A stretch of 64,000 nt of DNA from Nocardioides kribbensis (GTDB lineage Bacteria > Actinomycetota > Actinomycetes > Propionibacteriales > Nocardioidaceae). The translations under genes were made by a program, and so were the position numbers. Numbering within the stretch: position 1 is the first letter of the stretch; every line of letters starts with the position of its first letter. Positions 24,746-33,490 of the stretch are shown one piece after another. The stretch lies in assembly GCF_015070375.1 (NCBI RefSeq), contig NZ_JADCLL010000001.1, forward strand, positions 126,501-190,500, given 5' to 3'. Below the pieces are notes generated by a model. That model saw only the letters and a list, made by a program, of their open reading frames with translations, made no database searches and was not told where the DNA came from.

Positions 24746-25201
24746 TCAGCCGGTCACCGGGCGGTTCTCGTAGTAGGTGGAGAGGACCATCGTGGTGCGG
24801 GTGGAGACGTTGGCGGCGTGGCGGATGCGGGCCAGGAGGTCCTCGAGGGCGGCGGGGGTGGCGGTGCGGACCTTGAGCACGTAGGACTCCTCGCCGGCCA
24901 CCGACCAGCAGGACTCGATCTCGGTGAGGTGCTGGAGCCGGTCGGGGCAGTCGTCGGGCTGCGAGGGGTCGATGGGCCGGATGGAGATCAGCGCGGTCAG
25001 CGGCAGGCCGATCTCGGCGTGGTTGATGGTGGCGCCGTAGCCCTGGATGAGGCCGCGGGTCTCCAGGCGCTTGACCCGCTGGTGCACCGCCGACGTCGAC
25101 AGCCCGGTGGCCTTGCCGAGGTCGGTGTAGGACATCCGCCCGTCGGTGGCGAGCAGCTCGAGGATCCTGCGGTCGGTGGCCTCGACGTCGGATGTGGTCA
25201 C
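24746..25201 (-). CDS. Lrp/AsnC family transcriptional regulator
   Basis: A 151-residue protein with an N-terminal helix-turn-helix (ATDRRILELLATDGRMSYTD, then LGKATGLSTSAVHQRVKRLE) and a RAM/AsnC ligand domain (SIRPIDPSQP, VAGEESYVLKVR, STRTTMVLSTYYEN). Lrp proteins sense amino acids and form octamers. The GTG start lies 7 nt after TACGCT, a leaderless arrangement. It is divergent from the exonuclease gene with 41 bp between starts. Its target is not clear; the nearby KamA-family gene is one possibility. Confidence 0.9.
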   Translation of the reverse strand: MTTSDVEATDRRILELLATDGRMSYTDLGKATGLSTSAVHQRVKRLETRGLIQGYGATINHAEIGLPLTALISIRPIDPSQPDDCPDRLQHLTEIESCWSVAGEESYVLKVRTATPAALEDLLARIRHAANVSTRTTMVLSTYYENRPVTG

Positions 25202-25208
25202 GGCCGAC

Positions 25209-25214
25209 AGCGTA
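25209..25214 (-). promoter_or_regulatory. Leaderless -10 box, Lrp gene
   Basis: TACGCT read leftward, 7 nt before GTG 25201. Confidence 0.5.
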
Positions 25215-25242
25215 GGGCAGGCCGCGTGGGAGACTGCCGGGC

Positions 25243-26184
25243 GTGACCAGCCCGCAGACCGACGCCCCCGGCCGCCTGATGCTCCTCGACACGGCGTCGC
25301 TCTACTTCCGCGCGTTCTTCGGCGTCCCGGAGATCACCGGCCCCGACGGCACCCCGGTCAACGCGGTGCGCGGCCTGCTCGACTTCATCTCCCGCCTCGT
25401 CGGCGACTACCGCCCCACCGACCTCGTCTGCTGCTGGGACGACGACTGGCGCCCGCAGTGGCGCGTCGACCTGCTGCCCTCCTACAAGGCCCACCGCGTC
25501 GTGGAGGAGGTCGAGTCCGACCCCGACGTGGAGGAGGTGCCCGACCCGCTGCAGGTGCAGGTGCCGATCATCCGCGACGTGCTCGAGGCGGTGGGCCTGC
25601 GGGTCGTGGGCGCCCCGGGCTATGAGGCCGACGACGTCATCGGCACCTTCGCCACCGGAGCGGGCCAGCCCGTCGACGTGGTCACCGGCGACCGCGACCT
25701 CTTCCAGCTCGTCGACGACGCCGCCGACGTCCGGGTGCTCTACATCGCGCGCGGGGTCGGCAACCACGAGCGGGTCGACGACGCCTGGGTCCGCGCCAAG
25801 TACGGCGTGGGCGCCGGGCAGTACGCCGACTTCGCCACCCTGCGGGGCGACGCCTCCGACGGGCTGCCGGGCGTCGCCGGGGTCGGCGACAAGACGGCCG
25901 CGACGCTGCTGTCGCGCCACGGCGACATCCCCGCCATCCTCGCCGCCGCCCAGGACCCCGACTCCGACCTGGCCAAGGGCCCGCGGGCCAAGGTCCTGGC
26001 CGCCACCGACTACCTCGCGGTGGCGCCCCGCGTGGTCGCGGTGGCCCGCGACATCGACCTGGAGCGCTCCCCCACGGCGCTGCCCTCCTCGCCGGCCGAC
26101 CCCGAGCGACTGGCCGACCTGGCCGCGCGCTGGGGCCTCGAGTCGCCGGTACAGCGCCTGCTCGGCGTGCTCGGCCAGGCCTGA
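25243..26184 (+). CDS. 5'-3' exonuclease (PolA N-domain/FEN-like)
   Basis: A 313-residue free-standing 5' nuclease. Acidic metal-binding residues are seen in LMLLDTASLYFRAFFG, CCWDDDWRPQWR, YEADDVIGTFA and VTGDRDLFQLV. A helix-hairpin-helix follows in GLPGVAGVGDKTAATLL. The family removes 5' flaps or RNA primers during DNA repair and replication. A homologue (Rv2090, from memory) sits next to helY in mycobacteria, as here. No polymerase domain is present. Confidence 0.9.
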   Translation: MTSPQTDAPGRLMLLDTASLYFRAFFGVPEITGPDGTPVNAVRGLLDFISRLVGDYRPTDLVCCWDDDWRPQWRVDLLPSYKAHRVVEEVESDPDVEEVPDPLQVQVPIIRDVLEAVGLRVVGAPGYEADDVIGTFATGAGQPVDVVTGDRDLFQLVDDAADVRVLYIARGVGNHERVDDAWVRAKYGVGAGQYADFATLRGDASDGLPGVAGVGDKTAATLLSRHGDIPAILAAAQDPDSDLAKGPRAKVLAATDYLAVAPRVVAVARDIDLERSPTALPSSPADPERLADLAARWGLESPVQRLLGVLGQA

Positions 26185-26248
26185 GCCGCGCGCAGGGCCG
26201 GGCGCCCCGACCCCCCGCTCGGGTGATCGGCGCGGCGCGGGGGCGACG

Positions 26249-26254
26249 TACGTT
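26249..26254 (+). promoter_or_regulatory. Leaderless -10 box, NAD(P)-binding protein
   Basis: TACGTT lies 7 nt before ATG 26262. Confidence 0.5.
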
Positions 26255-26261
26255 GGACGGC

Positions 26262-26918
26262 ATGAGTCGAATCGCGATCGTCGGGGGCCACGGCAAGGTG
26301 GCCCAGCAGCTGCACGGTGTGCTGAAGGACCACGGCCACGTGCCGGTGGCCCTCGTGCGCAAGGAGGAGTACCGCTCCGAGCTCGAGGCCCTGGGCGCCG
26401 AGGTGCGCCTGCTCGACATCGAGGCCCAGGACGCCGACGGGTTCGCCGCGGCCTTCGAGGGCTGCGACGCGGTCGTCTTCGCCGCGGGCGGGGGCGCCGA
26501 CGGCAACATCGAGCGCAAGCGCACCGTCGACCTCGAGGGCTCGACCAAGTCGATCGAGGCCGCCGGCAAGGCCGGGATCCGCCGCTTCGTGCAGGTCTCG
26601 GCCATCGGCGTCGACAACCCCGTGGGCGACGACGTCGAGGAGGCGTGGAAGGCCTACGTCGACGCCAAGCGCGGCGCCGACGAGGCGCTGCGGGCCAGCG
26701 ACCTGGACTGGACGATCATCCGCCCCGGCGGCCTCACCGACGACCCGGGCACCGGTCAGGTCGCGCTGGCCGAGACCCTCGAGCGCGGTGAGGTCCCCCG
26801 CGCCGACGTGGCCGCCGTGGTGGCCGCGTGCCTGGTCGACGACCGCACGATCGGCAAGCAGTGGGAGCTGGTCGGCGGGTCCACCCCGGTGGCCGCAGCC
26901 ATCGAGCAGGCGGTCTGA
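26262..26918 (+). CDS. NAD(P)-binding (atypical SDR) protein
   Basis: A 218-residue protein with an N-terminal Rossmann motif (RIAIVGGHGKVAQQL) and atypical short-chain dehydrogenase features: LLDIEAQDADGF, AVVFAAGGGADGN, RFVQVSAIGVDNP and LDWTIIRPGGLTDDPGTG. Close relatives bind NAD(P)H and are annotated as NAD(P)H-binding or epimerase-like proteins; few have a proven reaction. ATG 26262 begins the conserved strand. A strong hairpin follows the stop. Confidence 0.82.
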   Translation: MSRIAIVGGHGKVAQQLHGVLKDHGHVPVALVRKEEYRSELEALGAEVRLLDIEAQDADGFAAAFEGCDAVVFAAGGGADGNIERKRTVDLEGSTKSIEAAGKAGIRRFVQVSAIGVDNPVGDDVEEAWKAYVDAKRGADEALRASDLDWTIIRPGGLTDDPGTGQVALAETLERGEVPRADVAAVVAACLVDDRTIGKQWELVGGSTPVAAAIEQAV

Positions 26919-26941
26919 GACCGTCCAGCCCGGCCCGCTCC

Positions 26942-26981
26942 CACGACGGCCCGCCACCGGTCCCGGTGGCGGGCCGTCGTG
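26942..26981. terminator. Bidirectional terminator between the SDR gene and helY
   Basis: CACGACGGCCCGCCACCGG (26942-26960) pairs with the perfect complement at 26963-26981, giving a stem of 17-19 bp. It sits between two convergent genes. Confidence 0.85.
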
Positions 26982-27006
26982 CGTGCGCGGCAGCGTGTCG
27001 ACCGGG

Positions 27007-29823
27007 TCAGTCGGGCAGCCCGGAGTAGGCGACGACGCCGCGCTTCATGCGGGTGATCATCTCCCGCGCCGTACGCCGCAGGGGCGTGTCGCCGGCGGCG
27101 TCGGCGACCTGGCCACCGAGGTCGAGCAGCTGCTTCATGCGGCGCACGAAGTCGCCGGCCGACATGTCGCTGTCGCCGAGCACGTCGTCGAGGTCGTCGC
27201 CCTCGCACCAGCGGTAGGCGATCCACGCGAACCCGAGGTCGGGCTGGCGCAGGTAGTCGAGCTTGTGGTCCTTCTCCAGGCGGTCGAGCTCCCCCCACAG
27301 CCGCACGGTGGCGGTCATGGCCTCGCGCGTGGCGCCGCCGGGCAGGCGGGGCGAGGTGGGGTCCTCGGCACGACGGGCCTCGAACACCAGGGCCGACAGG
27401 GCGGCGGCGAGACCGGAGGCGGGCAGGGCGTCCCAGAGCTTCTCGCGGATCGCCTCGGCGGCCAGCAGGTCCATGTCGGAGTAGAGCCGCATCAGCCGCT
27501 TGCCCCGGTCGGTGACCCGGGCGTCGCTGGGGTCGTCGCCGTCGGGGGCGAGGTAGCCCAGCGCGCTGAGCACGTCGCAGACGCGGTCGAACTGGCGCGC
27601 GACCGTGTTGGTGCGGTTCTCCACCCGGCGCTGCAGGGTGGTGGCGTCGCGCTCGAGCTTGAAGTAGCGCTCGGCCCAGCGTGCGTGGTCCTCGCGGTCG
27701 GGGCAGTCGTGGCAGGGGTGGGCCTTGAGCTGCGCACGCAGCCCCAGCACCTCCTCGTCGGCCCCGGAGCGGGCGATGGAGGAGCGGCGCGAGCCGCCGC
27801 CGGCGCTGGGCGGCGGCACGACGCCCTGGGTGCGCGAGCGCAGCGCGGAGGCCAGGTCGCGGCGCATCTGCGGGTTGCGGCCGTTGAAGCTCTTGGGCAC
27901 CTTGATCCGCGTGAGCGCCTGCACCGGGGTCGGGAAGTCGATCATCGCCAGTCGGCGGGCCTGACGGTCCATCGTCACCACCGAGGGGCGCGGCGCCTCC
28001 TCGTCCCAGCCGGGGTCGACCACGACGGCCAGGCCGGCGAACTTGCCGGTCGGCACCTCGATCACGTCGCCCACCTTGAGCAGGCGCAGCGACTCGATGG
28101 CCTCGGCACGGCGGTCGGCCCGCTTGGCGCGGCTGGCGTCCTTCTCCACCTCGCCGATGCGCTTGCGCAGCCGGGCGTACTCCATGAAGTCGCCCCGGTC
28201 GCACTGTGCGGCCTCGGCGTAGCCCTCGAGGGCGTCCTGGCTCTTGCGGAGCTGGCGGGCCAGCCCGACGACCGCCTTGTCGGCCTGGAACTGCGCGAAG
28301 GACTGCTCGAGCGTGGCCCGCGCCCGCTCGCGGCCGAACTGGTGGACCAGGTTGACGGCCATGTTGTAGGAGGGCCGGAAGGAGGAGCGCAGCGGGTAGG
28401 TGCGGGTCGAGGCCAGGCCGGCGACCTCGCGCGGGTTGGTGCCGGGCTGCCAGAGCACGACGCCGTGGCCCTCGGTGTCGAGACCGCGGCGCCCGGCCCG
28501 CCCGGTGAGCTGGGTGTACTCCCCCGGGGTGATGTCGGCGTGGGTCTCGCCGTTCCACTTCGAGAGCTTCTCGATGACCACGGTGCGCGCGGGCATGTTG
28601 ATGCCGAGCGCGAGGGTCTCGGTGGCGAAGACGACCTTGCACAGGCCGCGCAGGTAGAGCTCCTCGACGACCTGCTTGAAGGCCGGCAGCATGCCGGCGT
28701 GGTGGGCCGCGACACCGCGGGTCAGCCCGTCGAGGAAGTCGTGGTAGCCCAGCACGTGGAGGTCGTCGTCGGGCAGGTGGCGACAGCTCTGCTCCACGAA
28801 GGCGTAGATGGCGTCGCGCTCCTCGGGCGTCGTGAGCCGGATGCCGGCGTTGAGGCACTGCGAGACCGCGGCGTCGCAGCCGACCCGGCTGAAGATGAAC
28901 ACGATCGCGGGCAGCAGGCCCTCGCGGTCGAGGCGCTCGATGACGTCGTAGCGGCTGGGGATCCAGACCCGCCGGCCGTTGCCGACCTGCTTGGGCCCGC
29001 CCTTGCCGCGCGCTCCCTTGGGCGAGCGCCGGTCCTTGATCCGGGAGGCGGCCCAGTCGTCGCGGGCGACCTTCATCAGCTCCTCGTTGACCGGGGCGCC
29101 CTCCTTGACGAAGCCGGCGGCGGCGTCGACGTCGGAGGAGGCGAAGAGGTCGAGCAGCCGCTTGCCCACCATGACGTGCTGGTAGAGCGGCACGGGCCGC
29201 TTCTCCTCCACGATGGTGGTGGTGTCGCCACGCACGGTCTCCAGCCACTCCCCGAACTCCTCGGCGTTGGAGACCGTGGCCGACAGCGACACCACGGTGA
29301 CCGAGTCGGGCAGGTGGATGATGACCTCCTCCCAGACCGCGCCGCGGGACCGGTCGGCGAGGTAGTGCACCTCGTCCATGACCACGAAGCCGAGGCCGTC
29401 GAGGGTGCGCGAGCCGGCGTAGAGCATGTTGCGCAGCACCTCGGTGGTCATCACCACCACGGGCGCCTCGCCGTTGACGGTGTTGTCGCCGGTGAGCAGC
29501 CCGACCTGGTCGGGTCCGTAGCGCGCGACCAGGTCGTGGTACTTCTGGTTCGACAGCGCCTTGATCGGGGTGGTGTAGAACGCCTTGCGCCCGGTCTGGA
29601 GGGCCAGGTGGATCGCGAACTCCCCCACGATGGTCTTGCCCGACCCGGTGGGCGCTGCGACCAGCACGCCGCGGCCGTCCTCGATCTCGCGGCACGCGCG
29701 GCGCTGGAAGTCGTCGAGGCCGAAGTCGTACATCGCCTCGAAGTCGTGGACGACGGGGTGGCTGCGGTGCGCGCGGTAGGAGGCGTAGCGCTCGGCCGGG
29801 GTCATCTCGTCAGCCGTGCTCAT
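27007..29823 (-). CDS. helY: DEAD/DEAH-box helicase HelY (Ski2/Mtr4-like)
   Basis: A 938-residue superfamily 2 helicase. The motifs are in order: APTGSGKT (Walker A, about residue 60), TTPIKALSNQK, MTTEVLRNML, MDEVHYLAD (DEVH), SLSATVSN, FIFSRVGCD, AHHAGMLPAFK, FATETLALGINMPA and [10 protein letters not shown] (motif VI). The C-terminal half holds the arch and DSHCT-type helical domain (VWDALPASGLAAALSALVFE-like region). It likely unwinds RNA during processing or decay. ATG 29823 was chosen over the longer start because TAGGTT lies 7 nt upstream. Confidence 0.93.
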   Translation of the reverse strand: MSTADEMTPAERYASYRAHRSHPVVHDFEAMYDFGLDDFQRRACREIEDGRGVLVAAPTGSGKTIVGEFAIHLALQTGRKAFYTTPIKALSNQKYHDLVARYGPDQVGLLTGDNTVNGEAPVVVMTTEVLRNMLYAGSRTLDGLGFVVMDEVHYLADRSRGAVWEEVIIHLPDSVTVVSLSATVSNAEEFGEWLETVRGDTTTIVEEKRPVPLYQHVMVGKRLLDLFASSDVDAAAGFVKEGAPVNEELMKVARDDWAASRIKDRRSPKGARGKGGPKQVGNGRRVWIPSRYDVIERLDREGLLPAIVFIFSRVGCDAAVSQCLNAGIRLTTPEERDAIYAFVEQSCRHLPDDDLHVLGYHDFLDGLTRGVAAHHAGMLPAFKQVVEELYLRGLCKVVFATETLALGINMPARTVVIEKLSKWNGETHADITPGEYTQLTGRAGRRGLDTEGHGVVLWQPGTNPREVAGLASTRTYPLRSSFRPSYNMAVNLVHQFGRERARATLEQSFAQFQADKAVVGLARQLRKSQDALEGYAEAAQCDRGDFMEYARLRKRIGEVEKDASRAKRADRRAEAIESLRLLKVGDVIEVPTGKFAGLAVVVDPGWDEEAPRPSVVTMDRQARRLAMIDFPTPVQALTRIKVPKSFNGRNPQMRRDLASALRSRTQGVVPPPSAGGGSRRSSIARSGADEEVLGLRAQLKAHPCHDCPDREDHARWAERYFKLERDATTLQRRVENRTNTVARQFDRVCDVLSALGYLAPDGDDPSDARVTDRGKRLMRLYSDMDLLAAEAIREKLWDALPASGLAAALSALVFEARRAEDPTSPRLPGGATREAMTATVRLWGELDRLEKDHKLDYLRQPDLGFAWIAYRWCEGDDLDDVLGDSDMSAGDFVRRMKQLLDLGGQVADAAGDTPLRRTAREMITRMKRGVVAYSGLPD

Positions 29824-29830
29824 GACCCCC

Positions 29831-29836
29831 AACCTA
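29831..29836 (-). promoter_or_regulatory. Leaderless -10 box, helY
   Basis: TAGGTT read leftward, 7 nt before ATG 29823. It overlaps the stop codon of the preceding gene. Confidence 0.5.
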
Positions 29837-30265
29837 CGGGAGCGGCCCTACCCCGATCCGCAGCAGGACGCTGTAGTGCTCCGGCGAGCCGCCGACCGCC
29901 TTGGCCAGGCGCCCGAGGGCGTCGAGCACCAGGTCGGCGCTGAAGGACCGGCCGGGTACGGCGAGGGTCAACCGGTCCTCCTCGGGGCCGTCGGCCGGCT
30001 GCACCAGCAGCACCTGGCCGTGGCGCCACGCCAGGTGGGCGCGGGAGCGGACGTCGTCGGCGGCGACCGGGCGCGGGTGCGCCTCGTCGACGGCGAGCAG
30101 GTCGCACGGCAGCGGGCCCGACCCGGCGGCGCGCCCCGAGAGCACCCCGGTCACCCGGTGGCCGCTGAGCACCCCGGACTCGGCGGCCCACGTGACGTCG
30201 TCCTCCCCGAGCCACTCGGGCAGCTCGAAGGGGTCGAGGTCGTGCAGCGTGACGGCGACGCTCAC
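29834..30265 (-). CDS. Hypothetical protein between tatC and helY
   Basis: A 143-residue soluble protein with no recognised domain. It begins VSVAVTLHDLDPFELPEWLG and contains WRHGQVLLVQPADG and a C-terminal LVLDALGRLAKAVGG helix. The GTG start overlaps the tatC stop by 4 bp, which supports real translation in the tat transcript. Its own stop overlaps the helY -10 box. It resembles nothing I can name. Confidence 0.7.
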   Translation of the reverse strand: MSVAVTLHDLDPFELPEWLGEDDVTWAAESGVLSGHRVTGVLSGRAAGSGPLPCDLLAVDEAHPRPVAADDVRSRAHLAWRHGQVLLVQPADGPEEDRLTLAVPGRSFSADLVLDALGRLAKAVGGSPEHYSVLLRIGVGPLP

Positions 30266-31098
30266 AGGGTGGAGATCTCGTCGGGCGACAGCCCGGCGTT
30301 GATGCCGCGCGCGGCGCGCCGCTTGTCGTTCCACCGGGCGATGACCTCGGAGACGAGGAAGAGCAGCACCATCGGCACGGCCATGAACGTCATGGTGAAG
30401 GGGTCGGTCGAGGGGGTGGCCACCGCGGCGAAGATGAACACCCCGACGATGATCCAGGGCCGGTGGGCGGCCAGCGACTTGCCCTTGACCACGCCGGCGA
30501 GGTTGAGCATCACCACGAAGAGCGGGATCTCGAAGGCGATGCCGAAGACGAGCAGGGTGCGGCTGAAGAAGGTGAGGTACTCGTTGAACTCCACCAGGTT
30601 GGTCAGCCCGTCGGGGGTGAACCCGATGAGCACCTCGAGGCCCTTGGGCAGCGTGACGTAGCCCAGCACGATGCCGGCGAAGAACAGCGGCCCGGCGATG
30701 GCGGCGAAGACGCGCGTCCACTTGCGCTCGTGGGGGTGCAGCCCCGGCAGGATGAAGGCCCAGATCTGGTAGAGCCAGACCGGGCTGGTCAGCACCAGCG
30801 TGGCCAGGCCGCACAGCTTGAGGTAGAGCAGCAGACCGCCGCCGGCGCCCGAGGTCGTGGCCTGGGTGCGGTCGGCGCCCAGGGCGTCCTGGGCCTGCTG
30901 GTAGGGGTCGTTGACGACCGCGAAGAGCGGGTCGAAGAAGAACAGCGAGATGATCAGGGTGACCAGGAGTGCGAGCACGACCTTGAGGATGCGTGCGCGC
31001 AGCTCCCGGAGGTGGTCCGAGAGGGCCATCCGGCCGTCGGACCCGATCGGGTGGACCGGCTTACCGACGAAGAGCTTGACGACTCCGGAGATCGACAC
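30262..31098 (-). CDS. tatC: Sec-independent protein translocase TatC
   Basis: A 278-residue membrane protein with six spans. Conserved marks are MALSDHLRELRARILKV at the cytoplasmic N-terminus, WLYQIWAFILPGLHPHERKW and FGIAFEIPLFVVMLNLAGV. TatC is the signal-peptide receptor of the twin-arginine system, which exports folded proteins. The start is GTG, 22 bp after tatA. A Tat substrate (an amidase) is encoded about 5 kb upstream in the same block. Confidence 0.95.
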   Translation of the reverse strand: MSISGVVKLFVGKPVHPIGSDGRMALSDHLRELRARILKVVLALLVTLIISLFFFDPLFAVVNDPYQQAQDALGADRTQATTSGAGGGLLLYLKLCGLATLVLTSPVWLYQIWAFILPGLHPHERKWTRVFAAIAGPLFFAGIVLGYVTLPKGLEVLIGFTPDGLTNLVEFNEYLTFFSRTLLVFGIAFEIPLFVVMLNLAGVVKGKSLAAHRPWIIVGVFIFAAVATPSTDPFTMTFMAVPMVLLFLVSEVIARWNDKRRAARGINAGLSPDEISTL

Positions 31099-31120
31099 GG
31101 GTGGGAGGTGTCGTCGCGGC

Positions 31121-31408
31121 TCAGCTGCGGTGCTGGTCGGTCGGGCGCTGCTCGGTCAGGTCCTCGGCCGGGGTGGGCGCGGGGGTGGGCGACGGCGGGA
31201 GCTCGGCGGCCGGCGTGGTGTCGGCGGCGGTGCCCTCCTTGTCGTCGTCGTCCTTGAGGCCCTTGGTCTCGGCCTTGAAGATGCGCAGCGCCTGGCCGGT
31301 GCCGCGGGCGAGGTCGGGGAGCTTGGCCGCACCGAAGACCAGGATGACGATGGCGAGGATGACGAGCCACTCCGCGCCCTGGGGCATGCCGATCATGGGG
31401 AGGAACAT
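31121..31408 (-). CDS. tatA: Sec-independent protein translocase TatA
   Basis: A 95-residue protein: one N-terminal membrane span (EWLVILAIVILVFGAAKLPD), an amphipathic helix (LARGTGQALRIFKAETKGL), an acidic DDDDKEG stretch and a Pro/Thr-rich tail. TatA forms the pore-like assemblies of the Tat system. No tatB lies nearby, as usual when tatB is elsewhere. A TACAGT hexamer at 31481-31486 may be the -10 of a tatAC promoter with a leader of about 65 nt. Confidence 0.93.
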   Translation of the reverse strand: MFLPMIGMPQGAEWLVILAIVILVFGAAKLPDLARGTGQALRIFKAETKGLKDDDDKEGTAADTTPAAELPPSPTPAPTPAEDLTEQRPTDQHRS

Positions 31409-31493
31409 CAGGACCTTCTCTGTTGGGTGTGCGTGCGGGTCTCGGTCGGGTGCCCGGGGGCGTCGACCGCGACGAGGTCCACTGTACGCCTCG

Positions 31494-32504
31494 TCATGTG
31501 TAGAGACCGAGGGTTGACCTGGCCGCTGCTGTGTACGTCTGGGTGAACTCTGGGTGAGCGCCGTCGGGGTCGACGACGCTGGCGTGCGGCGTGAGCCGGA
31601 GCAGGAGGCGGGTCAGCCACCGCGGGTCGGCGACGAGCAGGTCGACCTCGACGCCGCCGTCGGACTGGGGCCGCACCTCCTCGACGGGGTAGTACTCCAC
31701 GACCCACCGTGCCGGGGGGTCCAGGCGCAGCGTCACCGGGGTGGTGCCGCCCGAGCGCGCGAACATGCCCTCGGCGAGGTCGCGCGGCGGCTCGGGGTCG
31801 GTCACGACAGGTGATTCGGAGACGACGGCCTCACGGATCCTGTCGAGGCGGAAGAGGCGTGGCGCCCCGGCGAGGTGGCACCACGAGTCGAGGTAGGCGA
31901 CGCCGCCGGTGGAGACCACGCCGCGCGGGTCGACGGTGCGCACCGACTCCTCGTCGCGGCTGGGCACGTAGTAGGTGAGGTCGACCTGGCGACCGCGGTC
32001 GGCGGCGTCCTGCAGGCGGGTGGCCAGCAGGGCGGTGTCGGGGTCTCCCCCGTCGGCGCCCGGGTCGATGCGGGGTGCGGCCGACCCGGCGGCGGCCGCC
32101 GCCTCGAGCTTGGCCAGCGCGCGGTCGACGACCTCGCGGGTGTCGGGGCGCGCGCCGTTGCGCAGCGCGCGCAGCGCCACGATGACCGCGGTGGCCTCGG
32201 TGGGGGTCAGCCGCAGCGGACGGGCGAGGTAGTCGGCGTTGGTCACGCGGACGACGCCGTCGCCGTCGGGGTCCTCGAGGGCGTCGAGGTCGACGTCGAT
32301 GAGGTCGTCGGGGTAGCCGCCCGGCAGACCGCACATCAGCAGGACCTTGAGGTCCTTGAGCAGCTGGCGCGGGGCCACCCCGAGGGCGGCGGCCGCCTCG
32401 TCGAGGCGCACCTGGCCGTGGGCGTGGAGGTAGGGCACCAGCGTCAGCAGCCGGGCGACCTGGTCGCGGGCGCCCGGGGCGGGGGCGGGTGTCGGCGGGG
32501 TCAT
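31494..32504 (-). CDS. pafC: WYL-domain transcription regulator PafC
   Basis: A 336-residue protein: a helix-turn-helix (residues about 12-60, VRLDEAAAALGVAPRQLLKD), then a WYL domain (VDLTYYVPSRDE, VDPRGVVSTGGVAYLDSWC, LFRLDRIREAVV) and a WCX tail. PafB and PafC form a heterodimer that activates the SOS-independent DNA damage response in mycobacteria. The ATG overlaps the pafB stop by 4 bp. Confidence 0.9.
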   Translation of the reverse strand: MTPPTPAPAPGARDQVARLLTLVPYLHAHGQVRLDEAAAALGVAPRQLLKDLKVLLMCGLPGGYPDDLIDVDLDALEDPDGDGVVRVTNADYLARPLRLTPTEATAVIVALRALRNGARPDTREVVDRALAKLEAAAAAGSAAPRIDPGADGGDPDTALLATRLQDAADRGRQVDLTYYVPSRDEESVRTVDPRGVVSTGGVAYLDSWCHLAGAPRLFRLDRIREAVVSESPVVTDPEPPRDLAEGMFARSGGTTPVTLRLDPPARWVVEYYPVEEVRPQSDGGVEVDLLVADPRWLTRLLLRLTPHASVVDPDGAHPEFTQTYTAAARSTLGLYT

Positions 32505-33490
32505 GCGACGCCGCCCGCCGTGCTGGCACGGTCCAGGCCGGCCCGGAGCCGCTCGACGACCTGGGCCCGCAGCTCCAGCGGCTCCTCGACGCAGACGTCG
32601 GCGCCGTGGCCGAGCACCTCGTCGGCCAGGCCGAGGGTGTCGCGCTCGAGCACCACGCGGTCCCAGGTGGTGTGGTCGTCGGGACCCACCACGTCGGTCT
32701 CGACCCCGGCGGCGCCGCGGCGCAGCTGGTGGCCTGCGCCGCGGCGCACCAGCAGCACGGCGCGCTGCACCACGGGGGCCGGGGCCAGGCGCCGGGCCAC
32801 CGCGCTCACGTCGGTGCCGGCGGGCACGTCGTAGGAGCCGGCGGGGCCGTCGGGCCGCGCCTCGCCCTCGACGCGGGAGAGGCGGAAGACGCGCTCCTCG
32901 CCACGGTCGGTGTCGAGGCCCACGACGTACCACCGCCCCGAGTAGCGGGTGACGCCCCAGGGCTGGAGGTGACGGGTCGTCACCTCGTCCTGGCCGGGGC
33001 GGCGGTAGCCGAAGACGACGGGGGTGCGCTCCGCGGTGGCCTCCCAGAAGGCGTCGAAGGACGGCTCCTCGGCGCTCAGGCGGGGCTCGACGATGTCGAG
33101 GGCCGTCACGTCGACCGGTGCGCCCAGCGCGCGGAGCTTGCGCACGGCCTCGGTGGTGGCGTCGGCGAGCTTGGCGTGCTGCCAGACCCGGGTGGCCAGG
33201 CCCACGACCGAGGCCTCGTCGGGGGTCAGGTCGATGTCGGGCAGCGCGAACTCGTCGGGACGGATCCGGTAGCCGGGCTCGTCGTCGAAGTAGGTGTCCA
33301 TGCTGCCCACCTCGATCGGGACCCCGAGCGAGCGCAGCTCGTCCTTGTCGCGCTCGAACATCTTCTCGAACGCCTCGGAGGAGGAGCCGGGGTAGAGGAT
33401 CGAGCGGATGCGCTCCTTGGGCACGAAGTGCCGCTGGACCAGCAGCATGATCAGCAGGTTCAGCAGGCGCTCGCTCTTGCGGACGCTCAC
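32501..33490 (-). CDS. pafB: WYL-domain transcription regulator PafB
   Basis: A 329-residue protein with an N-terminal winged helix (SERLLNLLIMLLVQRHFVPK, then EAFEKMFERDKDELRSLGV), a WYL domain (VVFGYRRPGQ, RHLQPWGVTRYSGRWYVVG, RVFRLSRVEG) and a WCX extension. It partners with PafC. The GTG start overlaps the FKBP stop, and the stop overlaps pafC, so FKBP-pafB-pafC form one transcriptional unit. Confidence 0.9.
   Translation of the reverse strand: MSVRKSERLLNLLIMLLVQRHFVPKERIRSILYPGSSSEAFEKMFERDKDELRSLGVPIEVGSMDTYFDDEPGYRIRPDEFALPDIDLTPDEASVVGLATRVWQHAKLADATTEAVRKLRALGAPVDVTALDIVEPRLSAEEPSFDAFWEATAERTPVVFGYRRPGQDEVTTRHLQPWGVTRYSGRWYVVGLDTDRGEERVFRLSRVEGEARPDGPAGSYDVPAGTDVSAVARRLAPAPVVQRAVLLVRRGAGHQLRRGAAGVETDVVGPDDHTTWDRVVLERDTLGLADEVLGHGADVCVEEPLELRAQVVERLRAGLDRASTAGGVA

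Noticed and set aside
26788..29943. A 1051-codon open frame on the plus strand opposite helY
   Set aside because: Same shadow effect; it has no ribosome binding site, and helY has all helicase motifs.
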